Source: Parachlamydiales bacterium
GTDB taxonomy: Bacteria > Chlamydiota > Chlamydiia > Chlamydiales > Rhabdochlamydiaceae
Direction: 5' to 3'
NCBI GenBank assembly: GCA_023265455.1
Contig: JAHFTQ010000003.1
Span: 37,907-101,906, forward strand
DNA length: 64,000 nt
The notes below the pieces were generated by a model. The model worked only from the letters and a program-made list of their open reading frames with translations. It ran no database searches and had not been told where the DNA came from. A program made the translations under genes and the position numbers. Positions 16,803 through 24,888 of this stretch are shown here, in pieces. Every line of letters starts with the position of its first letter. Within the stretch, counting starts at the first letter, position 1.

Positions 16803-17597
16803 CTAGCCTGAAAAGAAATAAGCAGAAAGTAACGCAACCTGCTCGAATAAAGCAATATAAGGTGACGTTTTTTTCTCCACTGTCCGGACTGGTTTAGGAG
16901 ATGTAAGAACACATTCAAGCCGTATTAAAAGCGCTTCAAGCCTCTTAGCAGCTACTTTTCCTGAAATCGGGGTGATCGCTTTTGGCCGAGGAAAACCCTC
17001 ACCGGTAAAGATCTTTTTTTCGTATTCCGCAATGGATTCTAATGAAAATCCAGTAGAGCGTAACAGGTGCCCCTTAGTCGAAAAACATCCACATAACTCC
17101 TTTTCCTTCAAGTTAGTGCGAAAATATTCAATAGAGTTTAGTAATTCGTTTTCTTGAGTATTGCTAACCGCTACTTCAATCAACTCTCGAGGATACTCAC
17201 GGGCTGACAAGACATCTTCACTGCGCCGTTTACTCACTTTAGGCATACCCTGGGCAAGCGTATAGCAAGCAGAAAATAATGCCCGGCTGAATATCGCAGC
17301 TGGTTTATGAGTAGAATAATTAACGGCAAGCGCGAGTGCCTCAATTTCTTTTTGGGATAGATTCCAAGAATAATAGATTCTAATTTCGTTCTTGCAGTCT
17401 AAGAGTTCTCCTTCTGATCCCAAGCCAAGTTCTTGAGCTCTTGTTCTCCAAGTCTCAGAAGAATCAATAAATTCCTTCCAAGCTTTAGAAGTAGGGGCTA
17501 ATAGAAACAAATCCCGTGAATCGCAACGATTTAAAGTTACATTGAGTATATCGTGCGGCAAATACTCAGGAGAAAACTGTATTGAATTCATTGCCAT
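16803..17597 (-). CDS. F-box-like protein, paralog 2
   Basis: This 264-residue protein is a tandem paralog of the gene at 15786. The F-box-like opening is YLPHDILNVTLNRC, then RDLFLLAPTSKAWKEFIDSSE.W (residues 13-55). Shared downstream blocks are LSQKEIEALAL, LFSACYTL, RELIEVAV, LCGCF and ISGKVAAKRLEALLIRL. It lacks the long C-terminal extension of the other copy and ends in a short hydrophobic stretch. The leader is very AT-rich and the ribosome site is weak. Divergence between the copies is high, which suggests an old duplication. Confidence 0.68.
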   Translation of the reverse strand: MAMNSIQFSPEYLPHDILNVTLNRCDSRDLFLLAPTSKAWKEFIDSSETWRTRAQELGLGSEGELLDCKNEIRIYYSWNLSQKEIEALALAVNYSTHKPAAIFSRALFSACYTLAQGMPKVSKRRSEDVLSAREYPRELIEVAVSNTQENELLNSIEYFRTNLKEKELCGCFSTKGHLLRSTGFSLESIAEYEKKIFTGEGFPRPKAITPISGKVAAKRLEALLIRLECVLTSPKPVRTVEKKTSPYIALFEQVALLSAYFFSG

Positions 17598-17706
17598 AAT
17601 AAAACCTATATTTTTAACAAAATTATATGTTATATATTATATGTTTGTAAATAACAGACATTAATTTAAACAAATTAAATTGTTTATAATTAATAAATTA
17701 ATATTA

Positions 17707-19596
17707 TCAGGAATTTACCATACTGCCAGCATTGCAGACCCAGGTACGACAAGGGGCTTTTTGCATGATTTCTGTCAGATGGGCGCTAAAAGCTCCCCGA
17801 CCATTATTTAGGGGCCCGCGCGTGGTTTCTAATAAAAGCAGATCGAACCCTCCCCTTTTTGCCATCTCTAAGATGGCTTCGGGGATACTCCGAGCCCGGA
17901 TAACCTCGAGCTGCATATCGATCCCCTCTTCCAAAGCAAGGGCTTCTGCAGTCTTAAGAACAATGCCGGCTTGACCTAACCGGTGGGGCAAGGGGGACTC
18001 TAGGGGAAGAGAAAAAGGAACTTCAATCACATGAAAAGCTGTCACCTCTGCTTTATGCAATTTGGCAAGTTCGCAAGCGACCTGGACGGTCTCCATCTGA
18101 GTCGTATTGCGAAGAGGTAGTAAAATCCGCCGAATTTCCAAAGGATGGAACTTCGGGATTTTAATTTTTTCCAAAACGACTTGAGTCGTTGGAGAGATCT
18201 TTTTCTTGCGCCGGTAGAGCCAGTACATCACTAGGCCAAAGAAAATCCAGCTAAATCCTAAATACCTTCCTTCGGGTTTAGTGACCACAACTAGAACCCA
18301 GACCGAGAAGCTAGCTAAGGCACCTATCACAGCAGGTATTGGAATGGATCTTCCTTTGATGCGGATATTGAGCGGAACTTTAAAAGGACGGAGCATGTGC
18401 GGTTTATTGATTCTCAACATAATCAACGAAACCTGTGTGAAAAAAAAAGCAATCTGAGCTCCAAAGTTATAAAGATCTGCTAAAAAACTCATCCTAGCGT
18501 GGCTCATCGCCACTACAATACTGGCAGCCACAGCAAAAAACGCCAAAGCAATATAGGGAGTTTTAAACTTTGTATGAATTTTATAAAAAAAACGAGGAAG
18601 CTGGTAAAACTCTCCCATATTAAATGAGAGTCGTGAGGCTCCGATAAGCCCAGCATTGGCTGCGACAAAAAGCGTTACCCCCGCTAAAACTCCTACAAAT
18701 GGCAATAAGACACTTGCTCCCCAGGGAAGATGAGAGACAATGCCCGCAATCGGCTGCGCTTCATAGGTATGGCCTAATTGATAGGGTGTCAGCACTGAAA
18801 AACCCACCACGGAAAGACCGATGTACATGAAGAGAAGAACACCCATCGTGATCATGATCGCCCGAGGAACCGTCCGTACCGGTTTTTTTGTCTCAGCGCT
18901 GAGCTGTGCCATCGATTCAATGCCTGTGTAAGCGACCATCGCCATGGCTGTTCCCTTAAAAAACTCAGCCCATGTTGGCGATTCGGTAACCCCGGCCTTG
19001 CCAATCGACATGGAACTCAAGATATTGCTAAAACTCTCGATCGTAAATAGCCCAATCAAAATGATCACAAGCTGCGTTAAAACTGTAAAGGCCATGAGCG
19101 CGATACTCATCCGCGTCGATTGCTTAACCCCAACCACATTCAAGACAAGCAGCAGCATAATCAATCCGATCGTGAACAAGATCTGGACATCCGTCTCTTT
19201 CAAAGAGGGAAAAAAACCGATTAGATAAGGCCCTACCGTAAAGGCCGAAATTGCAATGGTTACGATATAGTCAAGAAGAAGACCCCAGCCTGCAATAAAA
19301 GAGACCAGATCATTAAAAGCATGCCGAGCGTAGCTTGCCGAGCCACCCGACTCTCGAAAAGCCGCCGACATCTCTGCATAGGATAGCGCCGTACAAATAA
19401 AGACAAGGCCTGCTAGCGCCATTGAAATCGGCGTTGCCCCTAAAGCGAAAAACGCCGTCACTCCCAATGCGTAGTAAATAGACGATCCGAGATCGCCATA
19501 TCCCACTGCAAACAAATCGAACACACCGAGCACCCGCTTTAAGGCACCCCGATCTAATTGAGGGATACTACTCGTGGTTGATTTTTTATCGGCCAT
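17707..19596 (-). CDS. APC-family amino acid permease with C-terminal USP domain
   Basis: This 629-residue protein has twelve hydrophobic segments of the amino acid-polyamine-organocation superfamily in residues 20-455, including the first-helix motif GYGDLGSSIYYALG and ESGGSASYARHAFN. A cytoplasmic universal-stress-protein domain follows (about 480-625; ILLPLRNTTQMETVQVACEL and LLLLETTRG). The architecture is common in bacterial permeases, where the USP part is thought to regulate transport. The substrate cannot be deduced. It stands alone, facing away from the DUF2442 gene. Confidence 0.85.
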   Translation of the reverse strand: MADKKSTTSSIPQLDRGALKRVLGVFDLFAVGYGDLGSSIYYALGVTAFFALGATPISMALAGLVFICTALSYAEMSAAFRESGGSASYARHAFNDLVSFIAGWGLLLDYIVTIAISAFTVGPYLIGFFPSLKETDVQILFTIGLIMLLLVLNVVGVKQSTRMSIALMAFTVLTQLVIILIGLFTIESFSNILSSMSIGKAGVTESPTWAEFFKGTAMAMVAYTGIESMAQLSAETKKPVRTVPRAIMITMGVLLFMYIGLSVVGFSVLTPYQLGHTYEAQPIAGIVSHLPWGASVLLPFVGVLAGVTLFVAANAGLIGASRLSFNMGEFYQLPRFFYKIHTKFKTPYIALAFFAVAASIVVAMSHARMSFLADLYNFGAQIAFFFTQVSLIMLRINKPHMLRPFKVPLNIRIKGRSIPIPAVIGALASFSVWVLVVVTKPEGRYLGFSWIFFGLVMYWLYRRKKKISPTTQVVLEKIKIPKFHPLEIRRILLPLRNTTQMETVQVACELAKLHKAEVTAFHVIEVPFSLPLESPLPHRLGQAGIVLKTAEALALEEGIDMQLEVIRARSIPEAILEMAKRGGFDLLLLETTRGPLNNGRGAFSAHLTEIMQKAPCRTWVCNAGSMVNS

Positions 19597-19698
19597 ATCT
19601 GTTGGTATGACAACTCACCCCATTTTTAGCAAGGAGTGCCTAATTTGAAAAAAAATCTGCCTAACTCTAAAATGAGCCTCCATTTCTCGAGGTTATTT

Positions 19699-19941
19699 AT
19701 GCCAACAGTTTGTTTAGTCGAAGCTGTCTACTTTACACGAGATGCGTTAATGGTTGATTTGAAGGATGGGCGCACAATTTCAGTTCCCTTAACCTGGTAT
19801 CCCAAGCTGCTCAAAGCTTCCCCCAAGGAAAGATCTCGGTGGGAGACCTGCGGAGGAGGATATGGAATTTACTGGCCGGAGCTAGATGAAAACTTAAGCG
19901 TTGAAGGTTTATTGAGAGGCGCTAAAGCGCATAGAAAATAG
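19699..19941 (+). CDS. DUF2442 domain protein
   Basis: This 80-residue protein matches the DUF2442 pattern: VEAVYFTRDALMVDLKDGRT, SVPLTWYPKLLKASP, GGGYGIYWPELDENLSVEGLL. These small proteins are often found with toxin-antitoxin-like partners, but no partner is present here. I chose ATG 19699 with GAGG upstream because it fits the family N-terminus. A TTG at 19645, 8 bases after AAGGAG, would add 18 residues and is a real alternative. Its last codons form one copy of a 33-bp direct repeat. Confidence 0.75.
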   Translation: MPTVCLVEAVYFTRDALMVDLKDGRTISVPLTWYPKLLKASPKERSRWETCGGGYGIYWPELDENLSVEGLLRGAKAHRK

Positions 19942-20286
19942 CATATTTTCAAGGGGTATAATTAAAACTCCTACATAGGGAAAACAAGGATTAAATCTCA
20001 TCAGCGCAGAGGCGCTCCGCGCGGGAGAGACGCGGAGGACGCAGAGAAAGAATAAAAAGAGGAAGTTTCTGACTGGGCGAAGCCCAGCAAAAGTGCCCTC
20101 TCTGCGTCCTCCGCGCCTCGGACTTTGCGCGAAGCGCCTCTGCGCTGATGAAACTCTCGCTCTTAAGTAGAAAGCCTATCTCTCTTCAGGTTCAACATCT
20201 TAAGTTGTGTTCGTTACCTGATAAAAAGATATGGATAACTACAAGCTTATAGACGCTAAAGCGCATAGAAAATAGCAGATTTTCAA
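19920..20286 (+). repeat. 33-bp direct repeat pair bracketing hairpin copy B
   Basis: The last codons and stop of the DUF2442 gene with flanking bases (19920-19952, starting CGCTAAAGCGCATAGAAAAT) recur at 20254-20286 with a single mismatch. The segment between them holds the nested hairpin repeat copy B. The 19942-20367 gap has no gene. Confidence 0.85.
19998..20153. repeat. Nested hairpin repeat, copy B
   Basis: Second copy of the element at 10307. The arms are 19998-20046 and about 20097-20153, with the same outer end TCATCAGCGCAGAGGCGC. The inner hairpin is CTGGGC-GAA-GCCCAG at 20073-20087: its stem is identical to copy A while its triloop differs. The right arm carries several substitutions (GACTTTGCGCG in place of CTCCCGCGCG). 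Confidence 0.9.
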
Positions 20287-20367
20287 AATTGGGGTTGCCT
20301 TTTTTAGAGGATTCACTGTAAGATTTTGGGCTTATAAAGGCAGTTGCCATAACACAAGGAAGTCTCT

Positions 20368-20748
20368 ATGCAAGCTAAAAATTTTGGTCTCGCTTGGATC
20401 GTTGTTAAAGATCTGAAAAAAGCCGTTCAATTTTATACTGAAACCGTCGGGCTTAAACTCCTCTCTATGAGTGAAGAATGGGGTTGGGCAGAACTTCAAG
20501 GCCCTGATGGAGGAGCAACGCTGGGTATCGCTCAAGAGCGTGCCGGAAGCCAAGATCCCATCACTGCGGGCCAAAACGCCGTCCCTACTTTCACTTTTGC
20601 AAGTCTAGATCAAGCTAAGGCCCATGTCGAAAAAAAAGGCGGCCGCTGTAAGGGAGATGTTTGTGAAGTTCCAGGTCACGTCAAGATGCAAACCGTTGTT
20701 GACCCTGATGGGAATCACTTTCAGCTCGTCGAAAAACTTGGGGGATAG
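20368..20748 (+). CDS. VOC superfamily (glyoxalase/bleomycin-resistance-like) protein
   Basis: This 126-residue single VOC domain starts with FGLAWIVVKDLKKAVQFYTE and TVGLKLLSMSEEWGWAELQG, and ends with the typical VVDPDGNHFQLVEKL. Such proteins dimerise to form a metal site and act in glyoxal detoxification, ring cleavage or antibiotic binding; the exact activity cannot be read. The start follows AAGGAAG. The U-box gene begins 3 bases after its stop, so both are probably on one mRNA. Confidence 0.85.
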   Translation: MQAKNFGLAWIVVKDLKKAVQFYTETVGLKLLSMSEEWGWAELQGPDGGATLGIAQERAGSQDPITAGQNAVPTFTFASLDQAKAHVEKKGGRCKGDVCEVPGHVKMQTVVDPDGNHFQLVEKLGG

Positions 20749-20750
20749 TT

Positions 20751-22136
20751 ATGGCCCTTATTCCTATACAAGGTGGATGTAGGGAAATCACTGCCAGAGT
20801 TGTAAGCCTCTGGATGCTTCCTGATGAAAGAGTCATACTCGTCACTCACATAACGAGAGAGTCATCTCCTTTCATAGAACCAATCCACCAAGTCGTGAAT
20901 AGGTTTGGCTTTCCGGATCTTGGCCAAACATCTCCAGCTTTAGCCAAAAAAATTCTTCGGTCTACGTTGATATACGAAGCCTCACGCTGGTTGAATTTGA
21001 GAAATCACATCTCTCCCTTTGAAATTGCAAGACTTGCCGTTGATCTACGAAACCTAGAACGGTTCAAGCAACAACTCGAAGATCTCTTACACAGGGAAGT
21101 TCAACTCAACCATCCTGTTTTTATAGGTTCTCATTTATTAATTGAGAAGCAACGCAAAATGGCACAGATCATCCGTGCAAAAAAGAATCAAGTGCAAGAG
21201 CTTACACAAAGGCTCGCCTCATATCCCTCTAATCTCCCTAGTGAAATAGAACGCCATCATCAAGTTATTAAAAATTTAGATGAACAGTTGAAAATTTTAA
21301 ACCCGGAAGCTCTAGACGTGCTTCAAAGCCTACTGGTTACTAAAAAAAATCCTAGCTTCATAGTCAAAGAGGTTGTTAATTCTATTTCTCAAACGGACCA
21401 GAAAAATCTAAATAGTCAGCTTTTCATAGATCCTATTCACCTCGACACCTTCGAAGATCCACAACTCCTCGGGTGCGGACACTCTTTAAGTAAAATATCG
21501 GTAGATAGCATGGAAGATCCTCTCACTTGCCCGCTCTGCCGCTTTAAGACACCCAAAGGCGCTATTATTCCGAATGATCCCCTACAAAAACTCCTCACGT
21601 TTTTTCAAAATCAGTCGGTAGGCCCCATCACTCCTTTAATGACACTGCGGACTCTTCAAAAAAATCCCCTTTTTCCTAAGTTGCAAGAAACCAAGGCAGC
21701 TCTGGCTACAACTTTAGCTTTGAACCAACGGATGATCACAACTTACGAGTTCAAGGAAGTTCTGCAAAAAGAAATCTTGGCACTACAGCAGAAATTCTTA
21801 TCAGGCCTGATTTCTATAGAGGACTCTCTTAAGCTGCTCACTCTAGAAGAATTTCATAAATATGCCCCCTACCGTGAAGTGCCTCAGGCAGAAGAGTTTT
21901 TGCTAGCCTACCGCGCAGGAGATCCTCAAGTCAAACAACAATTCGAAGAAGCTTACTTGCAATTAGGTTACTTTCGAAAGCTAGAACATGGAAAAGTGTG
22001 GGCTGCTTTAAATGAAACGGAACAAGAATCTCTCCAAAAAAATGAGAACTTTTGGATTAAAAACAAAATTTTCTCCTCTAAAATCCAAAAACTTTTCGAT
22101 GTAATTAAAATTAATTTTTGTTTTACTACGTATTAA
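20751..22136 (+). CDS. U-box-containing protein, putative ubiquitin ligase
   Basis: This 461-residue protein has a helical, partly coiled N-terminal half (about 95-185) and a U-box-like domain at about 225-290. In it DPIHLDTFEDPQLLGCGH parallels 'CPITLELMKDPVVLPSGH', TCPLCR (259-264) matches the U-box turn, and IIPNDPLQKLL matches the closing 'IPNHALRSLI'. The first Cys position is Phe-Ile, so the fold cannot be a full zinc RING and fits a U-box. In eukaryotes U-boxes recruit E2 enzymes. The C-terminal 170 residues are helical and unassigned. A host-directed role is inferred. It is translated close behind the VOC gene. Confidence 0.7.
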   Translation: MALIPIQGGCREITARVVSLWMLPDERVILVTHITRESSPFIEPIHQVVNRFGFPDLGQTSPALAKKILRSTLIYEASRWLNLRNHISPFEIARLAVDLRNLERFKQQLEDLLHREVQLNHPVFIGSHLLIEKQRKMAQIIRAKKNQVQELTQRLASYPSNLPSEIERHHQVIKNLDEQLKILNPEALDVLQSLLVTKKNPSFIVKEVVNSISQTDQKNLNSQLFIDPIHLDTFEDPQLLGCGHSLSKISVDSMEDPLTCPLCRFKTPKGAIIPNDPLQKLLTFFQNQSVGPITPLMTLRTLQKNPLFPKLQETKAALATTLALNQRMITTYEFKEVLQKEILALQQKFLSGLISIEDSLKLLTLEEFHKYAPYREVPQAEEFLLAYRAGDPQVKQQFEEAYLQLGYFRKLEHGKVWAALNETEQESLQKNENFWIKNKIFSSKIQKLFDVIKINFCFTTY

Positions 22137-22204
22137 ATAACTATAAATCAAATAGTTAAGTCAACATTTATTTATAATCATATTATTAGTATAATATGTG
22201 AATT

Positions 22205-23128
22205 ATGATTGATACAATGTCATCCTATGATTTAGCATCTTCTATTGAAGAATATGTGCAAAAGAATATGGTGGAGACAAATAAAGTCCCACGGGTTCAA
22301 CAGTTCATTCAAAAAATCCTGGCTGCTCAGCAGGTGGTTAGTCATGCTCCTAACCCTAGCGAAGACACTCCATCTCTAGAATTCTCCCCGATGAAAAATC
22401 GGCACATCACTCCCCCTTCACAATCGGCTTTTGATGAAGCAGGCGATACTCAAATCCATTCAGCCTTCGACGCCCCCTTTAATCTGCATGTGCTGGTTGA
22501 TTATCTATATCAAGGGAAAACTTATCACATTCTAATCATCAACAATCCTAAAAAACGGCTCCTAGACAATGAATCTTTTATCAAGCCCGTTAGCTGGTCC
22601 TTTATTCTCGCTTCGATTGAAACCCTTCCCCTAGCTCTGGAAAATCACATTAAAGAGCTGGCTCCTACTAAAGATAAAGATCCCCAAGACTACCTCATTG
22701 AGCTAGGTCAAAAAAGAAGCTACTCCCTCAGGGAGTTATACTTTCTCACGCCTACGCGGATCAATAAAGAAGGAAATCTAGATACCGAATTTGATCAAGA
22801 GATCCAAGAGGTTTTTGATTCCCTGACTTACGTTCATAAAGTATTTCGCTACCAAATGAGCGGTGAAAATTACATCGTACGTGTAATCCATAATCCCCAA
22901 AAAAAGAAATTATCCGCACACTATGCGACCGAGGGAGAGCGTTTTACAATCGGTTGGCCCCACCGCTGTGGAATCATCATTGATCGCCCAGCTCCTCAAG
23001 CTTTTGTTGACCACTTGAAGGAACTGGCAAATCGCTCTTATTGCAAAATTGAGAACGGGACGCTATTTCCCCTCGGACAGAGCCACTACCCTATCTGCGA
23101 TTTATTCGCAAAGCTAGTCTCTAATTAA
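22205..23128 (+). CDS. Unknown protein with two copies of a ~75-residue module
   Basis: This 307-residue protein has no signal peptide or membrane segment. Two segments align: about residues 96-160 (LVDYLYQGKTYHILIINNP, then KKRLL, ending HIKELA) and about 213-282 (VFRYQMSGENYIVRVIHNP, then QKKKL, ending HLKELA). Each is followed by a Tyr/Leu-rich segment. The N-terminal 90 residues are Ser/Pro-rich and probably disordered. The leader is extremely AT-rich with ATTATTAGTATAAT at 22182-22195. It ends in an 8-base convergent overlap with pkn1. No family recognised. Confidence 0.65.
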   Translation: MIDTMSSYDLASSIEEYVQKNMVETNKVPRVQQFIQKILAAQQVVSHAPNPSEDTPSLEFSPMKNRHITPPSQSAFDEAGDTQIHSAFDAPFNLHVLVDYLYQGKTYHILIINNPKKRLLDNESFIKPVSWSFILASIETLPLALENHIKELAPTKDKDPQDYLIELGQKRSYSLRELYFLTPTRINKEGNLDTEFDQEIQEVFDSLTYVHKVFRYQMSGENYIVRVIHNPQKKKLSAHYATEGERFTIGWPHRCGIIIDRPAPQAFVDHLKELANRSYCKIENGTLFPLGQSHYPICDLFAKLVSN

Positions 23129-24878
23129 CATCTGTAGCGCAGCGGAACCCATAGGTTCCATTCATGGTGCCGGGGTTATTGCGGTGCCGATGAGAACATC
23201 TTAAGTCTTCCTTTAAGCTCTTCCAACAGCCGCCGCGCAAAACGCGGTAGACGCCTTGGAGAGGCCCCTTCGGACTGTGAGGCTCTTGCATGGAAAGGCT
23301 GTAATAATGGTAGTCGTACCAGTCAAGGCACCATTGATAGGCGTTGCCTGCCATGTCGTAAAGACCGTAGCCATTGGAAGGATAACTCATGACAGGTGTG
23401 GTGTCTGAGCTAAAGAAATTGGCATGGGAGCGGTCGATGTCACTACCGGTGGGATAGATACAATCGGAGAGGCCGCCACAAGCGGCAATTTCCCACTCGG
23501 CTTCTGTCGGAAGTCTTTTACCCACCCACTTAGCGTAAGCGACAGCTCCATAGTAGGTGACGCCAACGACGGGATGCTTCGCATACCCTGATTCAATGGA
23601 GAGTTTACCCCCCAGTCTTTTAATGCGTGATTCACGAAGACGGATGATATCGTTATTGTTATGGTCCTTTTCTCCTCCCATCACATCCAGAAATTGAACA
23701 AACTGCTCATTGGTCACCGGATGAATATCGATGGCGTACGGATCTAATGTAATTTGATGACGCGGCATCTCGTCTCGTCCACCGGTATTACTGCCACGCT
23801 CAAAGTTCCCCCCAGCAATAATGACCATCTCGGTCAGAACGGGTTTGATATCGCCTTTCTCTTCGGTTTTAGGTTGGTAAGGGACAACCACAGTTTCTGT
23901 TTTAAAAATTGCGCCGGGGTCAGGCTCATACTCGGGACGCTGGATTTCACCGGGTTTTAAAAGGGGTTTAAGAGTCACAGCAGGCTTTTCAGGCTCGGGT
24001 GGTGGTAAAACGTCAGCGAGTTCTTCGACGAGCTGCCGTAATAAACTGGGCCGTTTAGCGGGATTTGAGCTGAGACATTGCCGTACAAGAGCATCCCAAG
24101 CCAGTTTATAATGAGGAGAGATTTGGGAAGGAAGCTCAAAGGCGCCTTCAGGGTATTTTCCTGTCAGGAGAAAATAAAGGAGTACACCGTAGGCGTAGGT
24201 GTCGACTTTAGCTCCAGAGCCTGCGGTTTTATCCCATCTCTCTTCAGGAGCTAAGCAGAGGTAGTGATGCAAGAAAGACAGGTTCTGTTTAGGAAGAGTT
24301 TCAGAAGGCTGGCCGATTTTTTCAGCAAGGGCTTTATAAATCCGGCTCATATAAGCAGAAGGGCCCATCACACGCGATAGTCCAAAATCGGAGAGTTGTA
24401 CAGCAATCCCCTCTTTTTTTTTGGTGATTAAGATATTAGAAGGTTTGAGTCCTCGGTGGGCATAAGGGTCTGCTGATTGTCCTTTTTCATGGGTATAATC
24501 TAAGGCTGAGGCAATTTGGTGGGCAATACGGGCAATCTCGTCTTCAGGAAGCCTTCCCCCTTTTTGGCGGAAATAATCATAGAGGTTCGTCGCTTCACCT
24601 TTCTCATCTAGAACGGGATCTGTGACGAGAAAATAACGACCCTCTGCTTCAGAGACATTATGAACTTTAACAATATGGGGATGGTCTAGCGTTGCTAAGA
24701 GGGCAGCTTCTTTTTCAAGTCGCTGGACAAAATCGACATCTCGGCTCAGCTCCTCATCGAGTATCTTTACAACAAAGGACCGCTTTAAAAATCGGTGCTC
24801 AGCTAAATAGGCAGCCCCTAAGGCGCCCACACCTAAACAGCGCAGTAATGTATAATCCCCTAACCGTTTTTCTTGCAT
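23121..24878 (-). CDS. pkn1: Pkn1-type Ser/Thr kinase with C-terminal FGE-sulfatase-like domain
   Basis: This 585-residue protein has a Hanks-type kinase fold in residues 8-295 (glycine loop GVGALGAAYLAEH, Lys38 in FVVKIL, DFG at 164-166). A Pro-rich linker follows, then a formylglycine-generating-enzyme-like domain from about 345 to the end (GGNFERGSNTGGRDEMPRH, RLPTEAEWEIAA, YDMAGNAYQWCLDWY, RVLRGGCW). This is the architecture of chlamydial Pkn1. The catalytic loop reads HRGLKPSN (141-148) where active kinases have HRDLKPxN, so the catalytic Asp is missing. GGGAG precedes the ATG. It lies 10 bases after the thioredoxin-domain gene, in one unit with the RodZ-like gene. Confidence 0.88.
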   Translation of the reverse strand: MQEKRLGDYTLLRCLGVGALGAAYLAEHRFLKRSFVVKILDEELSRDVDFVQRLEKEAALLATLDHPHIVKVHNVSEAEGRYFLVTDPVLDEKGEATNLYDYFRQKGGRLPEDEIARIAHQIASALDYTHEKGQSADPYAHRGLKPSNILITKKKEGIAVQLSDFGLSRVMGPSAYMSRIYKALAEKIGQPSETLPKQNLSFLHHYLCLAPEERWDKTAGSGAKVDTYAYGVLLYFLLTGKYPEGAFELPSQISPHYKLAWDALVRQCLSSNPAKRPSLLRQLVEELADVLPPPEPEKPAVTLKPLLKPGEIQRPEYEPDPGAIFKTETVVVPYQPKTEEKGDIKPVLTEMVIIAGGNFERGSNTGGRDEMPRHQITLDPYAIDIHPVTNEQFVQFLDVMGGEKDHNNNDIIRLRESRIKRLGGKLSIESGYAKHPVVGVTYYGAVAYAKWVGKRLPTEAEWEIAACGGLSDCIYPTGSDIDRSHANFFSSDTTPVMSYPSNGYGLYDMAGNAYQWCLDWYDYHYYSLSMQEPHSPKGPLQGVYRVLRGGCWKSLKEDLRCSHRHRNNPGTMNGTYGFRCATDVN

Positions 24879-24888
24879 TTATTCTCCC

